A stretch of DNA of 64,000 bases from UBA9647 sp049522195 (GTDB lineage: Bacteria; Bacteroidota; Ignavibacteria; UBA10030). The stretch is taken from contig JBEKOB010000010.1 of the NCBI GenBank assembly GCA_049522195.1, positions 1 to 64,000 on the forward strand. The letters run 5' to 3'. Position numbers and translations under genes: made by a program. Below are positions 52,975-63,035 of this stretch, in pieces (positions within the stretch are counted from its first letter, which is position 1; every line of letters begins with the position of its first letter). Below the pieces are notes generated by a model that did not search any database, was not told where the DNA came from, and worked only from the letters and a program-made list of their open reading frames with translations.

Positions 52975-53100
52975 GATCTTCCTTGACACGATCCGCGATC
53001 GGATCACCATGAGAGACTCATCGGGCGATCGATCGCCGGGAGTTGATGTTGGTCATGAGAGCAACGCGGAGTCGAGCGGAGGAGCGACGGGAGAACGATC
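52975..53100. other. GATC-dense intergenic stretch with a 14-base palindrome
   Basis: Seven GATC sites within 126 bases (52975, 52990, 52997, 53002, 53027, 53031, 53097), and the perfect palindrome GGCGATCGATCGCC at 53024-53037. It lies between the recG stop (53144) and the kamA-operon promoter. There is no T-run, so a terminator role is not obvious. No gene seen in this 294-base gap (52850-53143). Confidence 0.5.
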
Positions 53101-53143
53101 AACGGAGAGGAGATGAGGATGGATGAGGGGGAGAAGGAGTCCA

Positions 53144-55360
53144 TCAGCCGACGCTGCCGAGCTCCAGCGCGTCTTTATAGCGCTCTTCGAAGTGTTTCCG
53201 GAGCGTCTGGTGGGATGATGACCGCAGCTGTGGATCGCCGTCGACAAGCAGAAAGGCTTCTTTTCTGGCAATTGCGATGAGTTCCCCGTCTTCTACGAGG
53301 TTGGCGATGCGGAATTCGGGGATTCCGCTCTGCCGGATGCCGAAGATCTCCCCCGGGCCCCGGAGCTTGAGGTCCATTTCGGCGATCTTGAAGCCGTCGG
53401 TGGTGTCGACCATCGTCTCCAGCCGGGTCTGGGCGTTCAGTTTCTCTTTCTTTAGCTCCCCCACCTCCTTCCCGCGGCGATGTTCGTCGAACCAGCCGTA
53501 ATTTGCGATAAGGATGCAGTATGACTGATCCGCTCCCCTCCCCACCCTCCCCCGGAGCTGGTGAAGCTGCGATAACCCGAACCGTTCGGCGTTTTCAACG
53601 ATCATGATCGTCGCATTCGGAATATCGATACCAACCTCGATGACCGTCGTCGACACCAGAACCTGAATCTCGCCGGACTTGAACTTCTCCATGATCGCGT
53701 CTTTCTCTTCAGATTTCATACGACCGTGGAGAAGTCCAAGGGAGAATTCCGGGAACACCCTGCTCCGGAGATTTTCAAACTCAGTTGTTGCCGCCTTCAG
53801 GTCGACTTTCTCAGACTCCTCGATGAGGGGAAACACGATGTACGACTGTCTGCCCCGCTGAATTTCTTCGCGCACAAATTGGTACACTCGTTCCTTCTGA
53901 TTCTCCAGCCGGACACCGGTCTTGATCGGCTTGCGATTTGCAGGCATCTCATCGATGACGGAAACGTCAAGATCCCCATAAACCGTCAACGAGAGCGTAC
54001 GCGGGATCGGGGTCGCTGTCATGACGAGAACATCGGGGTTCAGTCCTTTCTCGCGCAACGTCGCGCGCTGCACGACACCGAATCGATGTTGCTCATCAAT
54101 GACGACGAAACCGAGCTGTGCGAACGTGACATTCTCCTCAATGAGCGCGTGCGTTCCGACAACAATCTGAGCGCGACCGCTGCGGATGTCTTCCAGAATA
54201 TCTTCGCGAAGCTTCTTTTTTTGTCCCCCAATCAACAGCCGGATCGTCGCCGGAAGCTTTTGCAGATAACCCGCGAGCGTGCGAAAATGCTGTTCCGCCA
54301 GTATTTCTGTGGGCGCCATCAGCGCAACCTGATAGCCGTTTTCGACTGCAACCAGCATTGCAAAGAGTGCGACGATCGTTTTACCACTGCCAACATCTCC
54401 CTGCAATAACCGGTTCATCGGTTTCGCCAGTCGCATGTCTTCGGCGATCTCTCGCAGTACCCGCCGCTGTGCTTTGGTCAATTCGAACGGAAGCGAGGCA
54501 GCCAGCATCCGGGCGAGCTCGCTCTTGGTCGAATACTTAATTCCCTTTTTGTCCTGACCCATGCGTCGCTTGCGGTATGCCAGCATGAGTTGAAGAAAGA
54601 ACAGTTCATCAAATTTCAGCCGCTTGCGCGCAGCGGCAAGCTCTTCCGCGCTCGCAGGAAAATGAATCTGACCGAGGGCAGTCCGGGAACCAACGAGATA
54701 CTGGCGCGCGCGGATATCATCGGGGAGAAATTCCTCCACGGAATTGAGATGGCTCTTCAACCCATTGCGGATGACACGCCGGAAGCCCCGACTGTCAAGT
54801 CCGACCTTTGCAAGATCGGCAGTTGAGCTGTACTTCGGGATGATGGCACCGGTATTGAAGAGCTTCCCCCAGTCCGGCTCATCTTCTTCCTCTGCCCCCT
54901 TGAGTCGGTCAAACTCCGGGTGCGTGAACTGGATCCGGCCCAGCTTGTCGAAGTCAGGGTAGGCGGAAACAGCAAGGAGCTCACCCGCTTCAAAGGCATC
55001 CTTATACCACTGCACGCCTTCGAACCAGACACACGGAAGCTGGCCAGTATCATCCTCGAGCGTCATGAAGAACACCAGCCGGTTCGAACGCCGCGAGCGG
55101 CGCAACTCCTGCCGATACACCTGTCCGATGACGGTCACGGGCTTCTCCGCGTCGACGTACTTCTTCAGATCGCGGATGTTAACGATGCGGCTCCGGTCGA
55201 GGTAGTCAAATGGGAAATTGTAGAGGAGGTCCTGGATAGTGCGGATCCCGGCAGCCTCGAGGGCGGTCGCGCGCTTCGGTCCGATGCCTTTCACATACTG
55301 AAGGGGCGATTCGGAACGGTGAGGGCTCTTTGTCTCAGGTGATGTCGGTGGTCGGTTCAC
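53144..55360 (-). CDS. recG: ATP-dependent DNA helicase RecG
   Basis: 738 aa, GTG start at 55360. Wedge/OB domain at the N-terminus (PLQYVKGIGPKRATALEAAG, ARTVTVIGQV-type segment), Walker A RLLQGDVGSGKTIVALFAM, DExH variant VIDEQHRFGVVQ, motif III TATPIPRTLSLTVYGDLDV, motifs V-VI STTVIEVGIDIPNATIMIVE and QLHQLRGRVGRGADQSYCIL. Branch migration of forks and Holliday junctions. Length is slightly above E. coli RecG (693 aa). Confidence 0.96.
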   Translation of the reverse strand: MNRPPTSPETKSPHRSESPLQYVKGIGPKRATALEAAGIRTIQDLLYNFPFDYLDRSRIVNIRDLKKYVDAEKPVTVIGQVYRQELRRSRRSNRLVFFMTLEDDTGQLPCVWFEGVQWYKDAFEAGELLAVSAYPDFDKLGRIQFTHPEFDRLKGAEEEDEPDWGKLFNTGAIIPKYSSTADLAKVGLDSRGFRRVIRNGLKSHLNSVEEFLPDDIRARQYLVGSRTALGQIHFPASAEELAAARKRLKFDELFFLQLMLAYRKRRMGQDKKGIKYSTKSELARMLAASLPFELTKAQRRVLREIAEDMRLAKPMNRLLQGDVGSGKTIVALFAMLVAVENGYQVALMAPTEILAEQHFRTLAGYLQKLPATIRLLIGGQKKKLREDILEDIRSGRAQIVVGTHALIEENVTFAQLGFVVIDEQHRFGVVQRATLREKGLNPDVLVMTATPIPRTLSLTVYGDLDVSVIDEMPANRKPIKTGVRLENQKERVYQFVREEIQRGRQSYIVFPLIEESEKVDLKAATTEFENLRSRVFPEFSLGLLHGRMKSEEKDAIMEKFKSGEIQVLVSTTVIEVGIDIPNATIMIVENAERFGLSQLHQLRGRVGRGADQSYCILIANYGWFDEHRRGKEVGELKKEKLNAQTRLETMVDTTDGFKIAEMDLKLRGPGEIFGIRQSGIPEFRIANLVEDGELIAIARKEAFLLVDGDPQLRSSSHQTLRKHFEERYKDALELGSVG

Positions 55361-55467
55361 GCTATTGTCGTTCTGCTGGCGTGAATATAATCATTTTTCC
55401 GCTCACGGGAAATGGAGACGGCATCGGAACCCTCGGATCACCTGTACCGGGCCGACGGAGGAAATTC

Positions 55468-56343
55468 TCATCCTTCGCTCTCCTTCAATCTCCTGGAGAT
55501 GTCGCTGAGCGAGGTCCAGCTTTCCAGAAGCTCGGGGATGTATTCGGAGGTGGTGATAAACGTCCAGATGTAGGCAACGATGGAGTAGATCGCACCCGTG
55601 GTGAAGTTGTCGAGATCGATGGAAATGTAGAGTACGGCAACGAAAATAATCAGGAGGGCCACTCTCATGACACCGAAGTTCAAGGCTCCCCAGTTGGCAA
55701 TCCGCTGCTTGAGGGCTGTCACCTTAGCATAGTACTGTTTCACCTCTTCTGCACTCTGCGTGGTGAACACATCGAAGGTTGTTTCAAAATTGTCATGATA
55801 CTCCTTCTGGAGTGCACTGACCCGCTGCGTATACACGCTTGTCACGTAGATGAGTGGGAGAATAATCGTCAGACAGGCTACTGAGATCCGCCAATCGAAC
55901 ACGGCAAGAGCGATGACTGCTCCGGCGATCGAGACGATCTGATCGATAATCTCAGGCATTCGGTACTGCAGGAACGAGATGTACTGCTCGGAGAGCTGGG
56001 TGAGTGCGACAGTCTTGGAAACGGTGTATTGCTTCTTCTTTCCATCGGAAGCGACGCCTGTGGCGAGTTCTGAATAGATCCGCAGGTAGATTCGCTCATC
56101 GACGACGCGTCGCACAACGCCGGTTCCTGAATTGACGGCGAACACGAAGATCCAGAGGAACAACGGCGTGACGTTGAGAGAGTCAAGAGTGGCGCCTTCA
56201 GAACTTGCCCTGTCGATGAGAGCATCGATGACCTTTCCGAACACCCCGGGTTCTATGATCCAGGCCACGTGCTCCAGGACAACCAGGGAGAGCGCGATCA
56301 GAATACCCTTCCGGAACCGCTTTGCTATGGTAAGAAGTTTCAT
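55468..56343 (-). CDS. ABC-type six-transmembrane domain protein without ATPase domain
   Basis: 291 aa with about six membrane helices and coupling-type segments, such as VFGKVIDALID, VASDGKKKQYTVSKTVALTQ, DWRISVACLTIILPLIYVTS and RRLKESEG at the C-terminus where an ABC ATPase would normally start. This matches the stand-alone ABC_membrane family rather than a truncation: no ATPase remnant is found downstream (55361-55467). It overlaps no other gene; 48 bases separate it from the amidohydrolase. Function unknown; it might pair with an ATPase encoded elsewhere. Confidence 0.8.
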   Translation of the reverse strand: MKLLTIAKRFRKGILIALSLVVLEHVAWIIEPGVFGKVIDALIDRASSEGATLDSLNVTPLFLWIFVFAVNSGTGVVRRVVDERIYLRIYSELATGVASDGKKKQYTVSKTVALTQLSEQYISFLQYRMPEIIDQIVSIAGAVIALAVFDWRISVACLTIILPLIYVTSVYTQRVSALQKEYHDNFETTFDVFTTQSAEEVKQYYAKVTALKQRIANWGALNFGVMRVALLIIFVAVLYISIDLDNFTTGAIYSIVAYIWTFITTSEYIPELLESWTSLSDISRRLKESEG

Positions 56344-56391
56344 TCCTTCGGAATCCGCGTGGTGGCTTCTCAGACGAAATGGAACGTTCGA

Positions 56392-58044
56392 CTATTTCGA
56401 GTAAACGGTCTTCCCACCGACGATCGTCATCTCGACGCCGACGTTTTCGATTTTGACAGGGTCAATCATCAGAATGTCATCCGAAAGGACGACAAGGTCG
56501 GCCATTTTCCCCGGCGTGATCGAACCTTTTTCATGCTCTTCAAACACGGCGTACGCACAGTTGATAGTGTATGCCTCGATCGCTTCCGCGACGGTGATCT
56601 TCTGTTCAGGGAACCAACCGTTCGGATTGGCGCCGTCCGTTGTCCTTCGTGTCACTGCCGCATAGATTCCAAGAATTGGATTGATCGGCGCGACGGTCCA
56701 ATCGCTTCCGAAACACATTTTGACCCCGTAGTCCAGGAACGTACGGAACGCGTATGTCGTCTTGCACCGTTCATGGCCTATCCGTTTCTCCGCCCAGCGC
56801 CCGTCATCGATCGCGTGGTATGGTTGGACAGATGCGATGACACCAAGTTTAACGAAACGCTCAAAGTCTTTCGGTGCAATATGCTGGGCATGTTCGATTC
56901 GAAACCTTCTGTCCCATTGCGGATTCGTCTTCGTGATCTTTTCGAAAAGGTCCAGCATCAGGCTGTTCGCGCTGTCGCCAATGGCGTGAATAGAGAGTTG
57001 AAGGCCGGCCTTGTCAGCCGCCAATGCCCATTTCTCCAGCCTTCCGTCGAGCACAACATCCATCGCGAGGCCGCGCGTGCTGGGATCCGAGGTGAAGGGT
57101 TGGAAGAATAGAGCCGTCGATGAACCGAGCGAACCGTCAGCGAATTCCTTCAACGAGCCGACGCGAACCCATTCATCGCCAAACGGGACCTTGATACCCA
57201 CTGCAGCGAGATTTTCCCACTGGCTCAGGGGTACCCTGCAGTGGAATCGCGAGGTGAGCTCACCTTTGTCCCGCAAGATCTGGTATACGTGGATGTCACT
57301 TCCTGAAGAAACATCCTGGATACTTGTCACACCGAATTTCCGCGCCTCGGCAAGAGCCAGGCGAGCCGCCTCGAGCATTTCTTCTTCGCTCGGATCGGGC
57401 ACGTGCCTGTAGACCAGATTCATGGCGGCGTCTTTCAGAACACCTGTGGCTTCTCCGGTTTTCTTGTCCCGCACAATCGTTCCCCCTTGTGGGTCGGGCG
57501 TGGTCTTGTCAATGCCTGCGAGCTTCAGCACGCACGAATTTGCGAGAGCCATATGGCCATCGTACCTGTTGACAAAAACCGGAGTCTGAGGCGTAGAGTG
57601 ATCGATCAGTTCCTTGGTCGGGAGATTACCTCCCGGCCAGTTGTCGTGATCCCAATCGCCTCCGGTAATCCATCTGCCGGGGTATTTCTCCGCCCTGGTT
57701 TTTATCAACGACGCAAATTCAGCTTCACTTTTCGCGTACCGGAGATCGACACTCTGAAGTTGAAATCCGCCACTCATAAAGTGGGTGTGGTTGTCGATAA
57801 ATCCGGGTAGCATGCGTTTCCCCTTCAGGTCAACAATTCTGGTCCGCGCGCCGGCAAATTTCCTTATCTCGCTGCTCAGGCCGACGGCGAGAATCCGGCC
57901 ATTCAGTACAGCAAGAGCTTCTGCATTTGGCTTCGCCTTGTCAACGGTCCAGATCTTTCCGTTGACGAAAACGACATCCGCAACTTGCGATTGGCTTATG
58001 GAGAAGCACGTGAGAAGAAAGGCGCCGAGGAGGAGTGTGCGCAT
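56392..58044 (-). CDS. Secreted amidohydrolase, YtcJ-like (amidohydrolase family 3)
   Basis: 550 aa from ATG 58044, selected because a signal peptide follows (MRTLLLGAFLLTCFSISQSQ) and AAGGT lies upstream; a reading from 58134 would start with unrelated sequence. Metal-binding HTHF in LPGFIDNHTHFMSGGFQLQS, then ADGSLGSSTALFFQPF, SIHAIGDSANSLMLDL (second histidine), RIEHAQHI, and C-terminal FGSDWTVAPINPILGIYAAV with the catalytic Asp. Predicted periplasmic or exported. Substrate unknown. Its start is divergent from the plus-strand gene at 58235. Confidence 0.9.
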   Translation of the reverse strand: MRTLLLGAFLLTCFSISQSQVADVVFVNGKIWTVDKAKPNAEALAVLNGRILAVGLSSEIRKFAGARTRIVDLKGKRMLPGFIDNHTHFMSGGFQLQSVDLRYAKSEAEFASLIKTRAEKYPGRWITGGDWDHDNWPGGNLPTKELIDHSTPQTPVFVNRYDGHMALANSCVLKLAGIDKTTPDPQGGTIVRDKKTGEATGVLKDAAMNLVYRHVPDPSEEEMLEAARLALAEARKFGVTSIQDVSSGSDIHVYQILRDKGELTSRFHCRVPLSQWENLAAVGIKVPFGDEWVRVGSLKEFADGSLGSSTALFFQPFTSDPSTRGLAMDVVLDGRLEKWALAADKAGLQLSIHAIGDSANSLMLDLFEKITKTNPQWDRRFRIEHAQHIAPKDFERFVKLGVIASVQPYHAIDDGRWAEKRIGHERCKTTYAFRTFLDYGVKMCFGSDWTVAPINPILGIYAAVTRRTTDGANPNGWFPEQKITVAEAIEAYTINCAYAVFEEHEKGSITPGKMADLVVLSDDILMIDPVKIENVGVEMTIVGGKTVYSK

Positions 58045-58151
58045 GGGGATACCTTTTGGTAGAAAGATGATCGGCTGGGAGCTCTGGTGCGGTGAAAAGA
58101 TAGCCAAACACCGAGTGAAATTCAACGTTTCCAAATGGCGGAAAATGGGGG

Positions 58152-58180
58152 TTGACTTTCCTCTGCCATCTCTCTAATTT
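58152..58180 (+). promoter_or_regulatory. Candidate promoter of the 58235 gene
   Basis: TTGACT (58152-58157), 17 bases, TAATTT (58175-58180). The predicted start near 58187 leaves a leader of about 48 bases with AGGAT six bases before the ATG at 58235. The rest of the 190-base divergent gap (58045-58234) shows nothing else. Confidence 0.55.
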
Positions 58181-58234
58181 CAGAAGCCACAGAGACCCCA
58201 GCAACACATCACTCTCATTGAAGCCGAGGATCTT

Positions 58235-58714
58235 ATGAGTACCACCGCATCAAAGTGTGTTCTTTGTATAGTGATGATTCTGCTCTTTGCACTGGCGATT
58301 CCCGCCGTAGGTAACCCACAGCCCCCACAACCCCAATCAGGTGTCTTCGACCGCGCACAGGCAGCTCAGAAGGATTCTGCGGGGAGGGCGAGGTTGACCA
58401 ATGTCGATGAGATGGCAAAGCGGGTCGATAGCCTGCAGTTCATCGTTGTGTATAACGCTCAGCTGCTCCGACGGGATCTCGATTCGAAAGTGATCTGGAT
58501 CTATGTGATGCTTGGGGTCATGATCATTGCGAGTATGATGATGTACGGAGCGCTCAACCAAGCACAGCGACAACGGAAGGATCTGGAGGAGAGAGTATTC
58601 AACAGACTTTCATCTTCTGTCTCCGAGCTGGAAACGAAAATAAAGCAGGTGGAGTCGGAGATCCCATCACACTCTCCGCCAAAGCGCTCCGCAGCTCTCA
58701 AAAAGAGAAAGTAA
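58235..58714 (+). CDS. Lone membrane protein with coiled coil, unknown function
   Basis: 159 aa. Hydrophobic N-terminus that may be a signal peptide (VLCIVMILLFALAIPAVGNP), a Pro/Gln linker, a membrane helix near residues 88-106 (VIWIYVMLGVMIIASMMMYG), then a charged helical/coiled-coil tail (DLEERVFNRLSSSVSELETK) ending SAALKKRK. Topology suggests a periplasmic N-terminal part and a cytosolic basic tail. No family recognised. It has its own promoter and terminator, so it is a single-gene unit. Confidence 0.75.
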   Translation: MSTTASKCVLCIVMILLFALAIPAVGNPQPPQPQSGVFDRAQAAQKDSAGRARLTNVDEMAKRVDSLQFIVVYNAQLLRRDLDSKVIWIYVMLGVMIIASMMMYGALNQAQRQRKDLEERVFNRLSSSVSELETKIKQVESEIPSHSPPKRSAALKKRK

Positions 58715-58743
58715 TCCAGGAGATCGCGAGCAGTACACTAGAA

Positions 58744-58782
58744 AGTCCCGCCGGGAGAGAACCTCGGCGGGACTTTTTTTTC
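58744..58782 (+). terminator. Rho-independent terminator after the 58235 gene
   Basis: AGTCCCGCCG (58744-58753) pairs with CGGCGGGACT (58765-58774), an 11-base loop, then a run of T to 58782. Thirty bases after the stop. On the opposite strand the tail is weaker but it may also serve the convergent TPR gene. Confidence 0.88.
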
Positions 58783-58820
58783 AGAGATCCTTCCCAACCG
58801 TCACATGCCTGGCAGGAATG

Positions 58821-59573
58821 TCACTTCCTAGCCTCAAGATCTCTCAATTCTTTTCGTGCTGCCTCCATAAGGTCTGCCTTCGATGATTCCCTGAGGACCG
58901 CTTCGAACATAGTTTTTGCCTGGCGGCTCGCTCCGAGCTGTTTGTACGTCTGCCCCAGCACAAAATATGCATCACCTCTGAGTTTTGATCCCTTCCGGTT
59001 CGCAACAATGTTTAGCGACACGGCTGCCAGATCGAACTGTCTCAGTTTGAAATGACTCATCCCGATCATGTAGCGGCATTGATCCTCAACGTCCTTCGGG
59101 ACTCCGCTTCGCAGCAATGCCTGAAATCCCTCCGACGCTGTTTTGTATTGACCGGCCTCATACTGACGGAGAAACTCGTCATACTTGCCCGGAACTGGTT
59201 GCACCTTGGGCTGCGAGATCCCAATTGTCTGTTTACCTGCTGGTCTCGAGGAGTCGGCCTTTTCGCCTTTCCGGGGTGTTTCGAGACGCTGCAGTTGTCC
59301 TGTGAGCGCTCCTATGCGCCGTTCCTGTTCCCCCTGGCGATTCAGCAATGAGTCGGCCAATTTATCCGAGGGCGAGGGGCTCTTTGCATTAGCAACCCTG
59401 GACGGCTTCGGCGCGGAAGGCGGGTTGACGGACTTCAGAGGCTCGAAGAAACCTTCACTGAGTGTCGCCTCGTTGGAGCTTCGGCAACCACCGACGATCG
59501 CAGCAATCGCAAGCAGCAACAGAATTGAAACGAGGCCAAGACGTTTTGCTCCAGATGTAGAGAACCCGCTCAT
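58821..59573 (-). CDS. TPR lipoprotein, CpoB/YbgF-like
   Basis: 250 aa. Lipoprotein signal (LGLVSILLLLAIAAIVGGC, lipobox V-G-G-C), Pro/Ser-rich linker (SVNPPSAPKPSRV), a coiled-coil segment (GEQERRIGALTGQLQRLE), then TPR repeats (EFLRQYEAGQYKTASEGFQA; GDAYFVLGQTYKQLGASRQA; AKTMFEAVLRES). The layout coiled coil plus C-terminal TPR is that of YbgF/CpoB, which coordinates outer-membrane constriction with cell-wall synthesis, but CpoB itself is not usually a lipoprotein. Overlaps the upstream gene by four bases. Confidence 0.78.
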   Translation of the reverse strand: MSGFSTSGAKRLGLVSILLLLAIAAIVGGCRSSNEATLSEGFFEPLKSVNPPSAPKPSRVANAKSPSPSDKLADSLLNRQGEQERRIGALTGQLQRLETPRKGEKADSSRPAGKQTIGISQPKVQPVPGKYDEFLRQYEAGQYKTASEGFQALLRSGVPKDVEDQCRYMIGMSHFKLRQFDLAAVSLNIVANRKGSKLRGDAYFVLGQTYKQLGASRQAKTMFEAVLRESSKADLMEAARKELRDLEARK

Positions 59574-60310
59574 GGCACCGCCGGAGTCTTGTGCACTGTC
59601 ATCATGTATCGCAGGAAGCCCAGAAAACCAACGGCAATGAAAACGGCTGTGAGGTTACCCAGTGGAGTTGGCCGCAGGTTTTTCACAGGTGGAGGCGCAG
59701 GTATCCAGGGCGCAGGACGATAGTCGCTCCATGAGATCTGATGAACGGAATCGACGGCGAACGAAAATGTGTAAGAGCGGACATCTGAACCGCATTCAAT
59801 CGGGAGCCGGATTTCGAAGGTACTTCCCACCAATTGCATGATGGTATTCCTCATGGCTTGAGTGTTCCCATCTGTCGTCGGCAACAGGTCGTTGACTCGC
59901 CACTGCGCGCCGTCAAAGTAGGTGTTCCCACGCGGCACAATGACGTCGCGCACGACGCCGAGTGACGGAAGAACCTGGCTCGCCGGTTCCATCTTTGTCG
60001 TATCATAGAACATCGACATGGTTCGGATCGTCGTCGACGTTCCGTGAATCCCGATCCTCGCACTCGCCCAATCGATTTTCATGACGTTCGCTGAGATGTT
60101 CTGAGCCTGGAACCGAATCCCCGGATCGTCCACACGGAACTGAATCATGAGCCGCTCGTCGCGATAGAGCATGTCCTTCGATTTTTCGGGCCCGACCATC
60201 GACACCGAATACCTGTATTTGTTGCCAAGTGTCGATTGAAACTTCGACGACGCAGTGCACCCCACCAGCACAAGCGCAGGAACAATGAGTATGAAAAGGT
60301 GTCGGTGCAT
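59570..60310 (-). CDS. Predicted lipoprotein with C-terminal membrane helix, unknown function
   Basis: 246 aa. Signal with lipobox (HLFILIVPALVLVGC, L-V-G-C). Residues about 25-200 look like a beta-sandwich: YRYSVSMVGPEKSKDMLYRD, IRFQAQNISANVMKIDWAS. A Pro-rich segment (PAPWIPAPPPVKNL) precedes a C-terminal hydrophobic helix (PLGNLTAVFIAVGFLGFLRY). Both a lipid anchor and a membrane helix in one protein is unusual. No family recognised. Coupled to the TPR lipoprotein by a four-base overlap, so they probably work together. Confidence 0.75.
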   Translation of the reverse strand: MHRHLFILIVPALVLVGCTASSKFQSTLGNKYRYSVSMVGPEKSKDMLYRDERLMIQFRVDDPGIRFQAQNISANVMKIDWASARIGIHGTSTTIRTMSMFYDTTKMEPASQVLPSLGVVRDVIVPRGNTYFDGAQWRVNDLLPTTDGNTQAMRNTIMQLVGSTFEIRLPIECGSDVRSYTFSFAVDSVHQISWSDYRPAPWIPAPPPVKNLRPTPLGNLTAVFIAVGFLGFLRYMMTVHKTPAVP

Positions 60311-60338
60311 CGTCCCGCTTCTCCAGAAGGAAGAGAAT

Positions 60339-61961
<1,623 letters not shown>

Positions 61962-61978
61962 TCAAGAGAGTTGAATGC

Positions 61979-62731
61979 TTATCGTTTAGTCCGTAAGAGA
62001 TCGATGACCCGCTGGACATCTTCCGGGGTATCGATCGGTACACTATTGTGCTGCGTAACGCCGACTTTGATCCTAAACCCGCGCTCCAGGATCCTGAGCT
62101 GTTCCAATCGTTCCGCCCTCTCTAGGCCCGATTCCGGCATCGCGGCATAGGCCAGCAGAAAGTCCTTTCTGAATACATACATTCCTACATGCTTGAAGTA
62201 CGTATGCCTGGTCAGCCATTGCGATCGGTCTTCGACATCGCGGAGAAACGGGATCGGAGTCCTCGAGAAATAAAGTGCATCGAGCCCGATGCTTACGACG
62301 ACCTTTACGACCGCCGGATTCAAGAGGTCATCCACTGAATCGATCTTCCTGACCAGCGTTCCAACAAGCGCTGTCGGGTCGTTGACGATGACACGGACTG
62401 CCTCGTCGATCATCGCCGGCGCGATCAACGGTTCATCCCCCTGTACATTCACAAAGATGTCTCCGGCCGTTTCGCGGGCGACTGCTGCCACCCGGTCACT
62501 GCCACTTTTGATATCCGGCGAAGTCATCATCACATTGCCGCCAAACGAACGCACGACCTCGGCGATGCGTTCATCGTCCGTAGCGACGATAACGCTGGTG
62601 GGCAACAGTGCCCGTCGGACCTGCTCGTACACCCGCTGGATCATCGGCTTGCCGAGGAGATCTACCAACGGCTTTGCCGGCAATCGCTGCGACGCGTACC
62701 GGGCAGGGATGACTGCGATGATGCGCGCCAT
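61979..62731 (-). CDS. kdsB: 3-deoxy-manno-octulosonate cytidylyltransferase
   Basis: 250 aa. IIAVIPARYASQRLPAKPL with the conserved R-x-S-x-R-L-P-x-K-x-L, ATDDERIAEVVRSFGG, GSDRVAAVA, VNVQGDEPLI and RHVG-like HVGMYVFRKDFL. Activates Kdo to CMP-Kdo for lipid A core assembly; shows that the organism makes LPS. Located between gatC and pyrG with short spacers. Confidence 0.96.
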   Translation of the reverse strand: MARIIAVIPARYASQRLPAKPLVDLLGKPMIQRVYEQVRRALLPTSVIVATDDERIAEVVRSFGGNVMMTSPDIKSGSDRVAAVARETAGDIFVNVQGDEPLIAPAMIDEAVRVIVNDPTALVGTLVRKIDSVDDLLNPAVVKVVVSIGLDALYFSRTPIPFLRDVEDRSQWLTRHTYFKHVGMYVFRKDFLLAYAAMPESGLERAERLEQLRILERGFRIKVGVTQHNSVPIDTPEDVQRVIDLLRTKR

Positions 62732-62733
62732 GG

Positions 62734-63027
62734 TCAGCGGTCCCCTATCACTTTAGGTACTTTGAAGAACTTGTCCGTTTTCGCGGGAGCGTTCCTCAGG
62801 GCATCTTCCTGCGTTACCCCCGGTTTGACAACGTCCTCGCGGTAGGCGTCATCGAGCTCGATCACATGGGAGAGCGGCTCCACATTGGTTGTGTCGAGCT
62901 TGTTCAGTTGCTCGACGTAGGCGAGGATGGAATTCAACTGGTGAGTGAACATTGCCTTCTCCTCGTCCGTAAACTCCAGACGGGCAAGCGTCGCAATGTG
63001 TTCAACATCTTTGAGCGTAACAGACAT
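62734..63027 (-). CDS. gatC: Aspartyl/glutamyl-tRNA amidotransferase subunit C
   Basis: 97 aa. KDVEHIATLARLEFTDEEKA, LNSILAYVEQLNKLDTTNVE and the P-H-V-rich hairpin PLSHVIELDDAYREDVV match GatC. Stabilises GatA/GatB in transamidation of misacylated tRNAs. GatA and GatB are not in the window. The kdsB start lies two bases after its stop. Confidence 0.93.
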   Translation of the reverse strand: MSVTLKDVEHIATLARLEFTDEEKAMFTHQLNSILAYVEQLNKLDTTNVEPLSHVIELDDAYREDVVKPGVTQEDALRNAPAKTDKFFKVPKVIGDR

Positions 63028-63035
63028 GAGATCCT

